Assembly: GCF_020687385.1 (NCBI RefSeq)
Contig: NZ_JAJEQM010000004.1
Coordinates: 1 to 64,000 of the forward strand
Origin: Hominilimicola fabiformis
GTDB taxonomy: Bacteria > Bacillota > Clostridia > UBA1381
Direction: 5' to 3'
DNA: 64,000 nt
Notes under the pieces: model-generated
Databases searched by the model: none
What the model was told of the DNA's origin: nothing
Seen by the model: only the letters and a program-made list of their open reading frames with translations
Made by a program: the position numbers and the translations under genes
Part shown: piece after piece, positions 60,201 through 63,200 of the stretch
Numbering within the stretch: position 1 is the stretch's first letter
How the letters are laid out: every line of letters starts with the position of its first letter

Positions 60201-63200
60201 CAGTTCCGGAAAGTATTTCAATATTCCCAACTCAGAATGTTGCGGTAGATTTGAATACAATAAAGGTTATAACATCAATAAGCAGATTTAATGTTTATAC
60301 ATCAATGAGCACAGGAGGTTCAGGTGGATCAACTGTAAGTCCGAGCGATATAACAATCTCGACAGACAGTGATTTGTTAACAATCGACAATGCTACAGGT
60401 GTTATTTCACCTAAGACTGCTACAAGCTACGGTATTGCAAAGGTTACAGTTAAACATAACCCAACTCAATATACAAAGTCATTCAATATAGTTATTAAGC
60501 CTGAATATTCAGCAAATAAGTCTGCGACAATAGTAGGTGGCAGTGACTTTACGATAGCATTGAAAGCAGACGGCAGTGTATGGACATGGGGTAATAATAC
60601 TCATGGACAACTTGGTAATGGCAAGGGTGGTAATAACGCACAAGTTATTAATCCGCAGCAAATCGCACTTTCAAATATCTCATCAGTTGCAGCCGGTAAA
60701 GAATTTGCAATGGCACTTACTGATGACGGTAATGTATATACATGGGGTGCAAACGAGTCAGGTCAACTTGGTATCGGTTCTGTTGATGATAAGTCAACTC
60801 CACAAAAGGTATCATTCGATTTGGCAGTAGGTGAATACATAATCAGAATTTCAGCAGGCGATAACTTCGCAATGGCACTAACAAGTGCAGGTGACGTTTA
60901 TGTTTGGGGTAATAATGATTACAGCCAGATGGGTCTTGGAAATACAATGGCTCACAGCGACTTCTATTCACCGAGCAAGATAGAAAGCATCACAGGTGCA
61001 ACAATGATTACAGCCGGAGCAAATCATGCAATGGTTTATGCTGTAGGTAAGGTTTATACATGGGGTGCAAATGACTCTGGTCAGCTTGGTAAGGGCACAG
61101 ATACATTCAGTGCGTCAACCGACGGTGTACCGAAAGAGATAAATATTCCGACTTCAATAGCTACAGTCGATCAGATTATTGCTCGAGGTGATTACTCAGC
61201 TATAATTTCAGACGGTAAAGCTTATCTATGGGGTGCAAACGGAAATTATCAATTAGGTAATAACTCTGATACAAATGTATTGTCAGTACCTGATACTGCA
61301 TTGAATATTGAAGAAAATATTCAAGCTATGGCATTGGGTTACAGTCATATCGTTGCTATCACAGAAAAAGGCAATGTATATGCTTGGGGTAACAATACAT
61401 TAGGTCAGCTTGGTTTAAGCACAAATGCAAATGAATATAAGACACCTAATAAGGTTTACTCAGGTGCAAGTTCACAGACTAACCAATATATGATAAATAT
61501 GTGGGGTGTAGGTGCAGGCTATAATACATCATTTGCAGTTGCCTCAAACGGTATCGTATACGGTTGGGGTCAAAATGACAACGGACAACTTGGTATAGGC
61601 ACAAGAGCAGACGTAAATCTTGCTAATACAGTTAAGCTAAGTGATAAGAACGGTTTGACAATAACAAATGCGTACGTTACAGGAAGTACAAATGTTACAT
61701 ATGATAGCAATAACCCACTTCCTTATAACGTAACAATCACACCGGACGATACACTTACAATAAGCAATAATTCAATAACAATGGCGGCAGCCGATAATGA
61801 CTTTAACTTGTTCGCATCAAATGATTCACAAATCAGTATCGCAGACAGTGCAAATATAAGATTCTATTCATTAGATCCTTCTATTATGTCTGTAAATGAA
61901 ACAACAGGTGTTGTTACATTAAGCGATGCAACAAAGGAAAGACGTTACGGAACAACTGTAATCAAAGTTGTTGAAACAACAGAAAATCTTGTATCATATA
62001 TTAAGGTTGCAGTAAGAGATAACGGAAAACCTCAAGCTGAAACAGGCGTATTTGCGTCACCTTATAATGATGACGGTACAAGAATTATGGTCAAGAATGA
62101 CGGAACCATTTATACATGGGGAAGTGACAATAAACTTGGTCAGCTTGGTAGAACGGGTGATACAACCGAACCTGCACAAGTTAAGGGCAATAACCTTGAT
62201 ACAAACAAGGTTGTTCAGGCAGCAGTAGGTAATTCGTTTGTTGTAGTTCTTACTTCAGACGGCGCAGTATATTCATGGGGTGTTAATACATCAGGTCAAA
62301 ATGGTTACGGATATGCTAAGTCATATAATAGAACACCGGTAGCAACAGCAATTCCTCGAGGAAAAGTTATTACACAAATTGCAGTCGGTGAAAGTCATGT
62401 AATTGCACTTTCAAGCGATGGCGATGTATATGCTTGGGGTAATAACGATAACGGACAGCTTGGTATAGGTATAAAGATACAACGTGAACTTACACCGACA
62501 TTACTTCCTATAACAGAAAAGGTTGTACAGATTGCCGCAACAGGCAAAGGCGGTGCGGCTTTGACTGAGGATGGTCATGTATATGCTTGGGGTAACGGTA
62601 ACTTATCTGCTGAACTTAAAGCAGAAGGTGAAAGTGCCGGCGATACAGATCATAAGCTACAGAATATTGTAAGACTTGCGTCAGTAGGAAATGTATTTAC
62701 AGTTTCAGACGCAAACGGTACAACATACGCATGGGGCGAAGGCTCAGTTCACGGTAAAGAAATTTCATCAGACGAACCTGTTTCATATGATGAAATGAAG
62801 GTATTGAACTTGAATGTTGTTTATGCTCAGGTTAAAGAAAACGATGAAGTTACAAGAGCATATACAATGTCTAATCCATTACCGACATCACTTGAACTTA
62901 CAAGCAATCAAATTCTTCAAATTGCAGGCGACTCAGTTTGGGGTAGTGCAAATATTGAATCTTCATCTGTATATGACAGAGTAGGCTATGAAATGACTAC
63001 TGACAGATTGACATTTACATCAAGTAATCCGTCAGCAGTTACAGTTGACTCAAACGGTGTTGTTACAGGTATGGGCAGAATTGATAGTTCTGTAATAACA
63101 GTAACAGATAAGATTCTTGGAAGTTCGTACTCATTCACTGTAAGAGTTGCTCAAAGCGCAGATACAGAGATTACAGTTCCGATGATTGTATCGGGATACG

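Noticed and set aside
18288-60830. Dozens of 60-155-codon frames on both strands within the giant gene
   Set aside because: They are shadows of the repeat sequence: out of frame or antisense, with repeated composition and no ribosome sites. The long frame is continuous through them.
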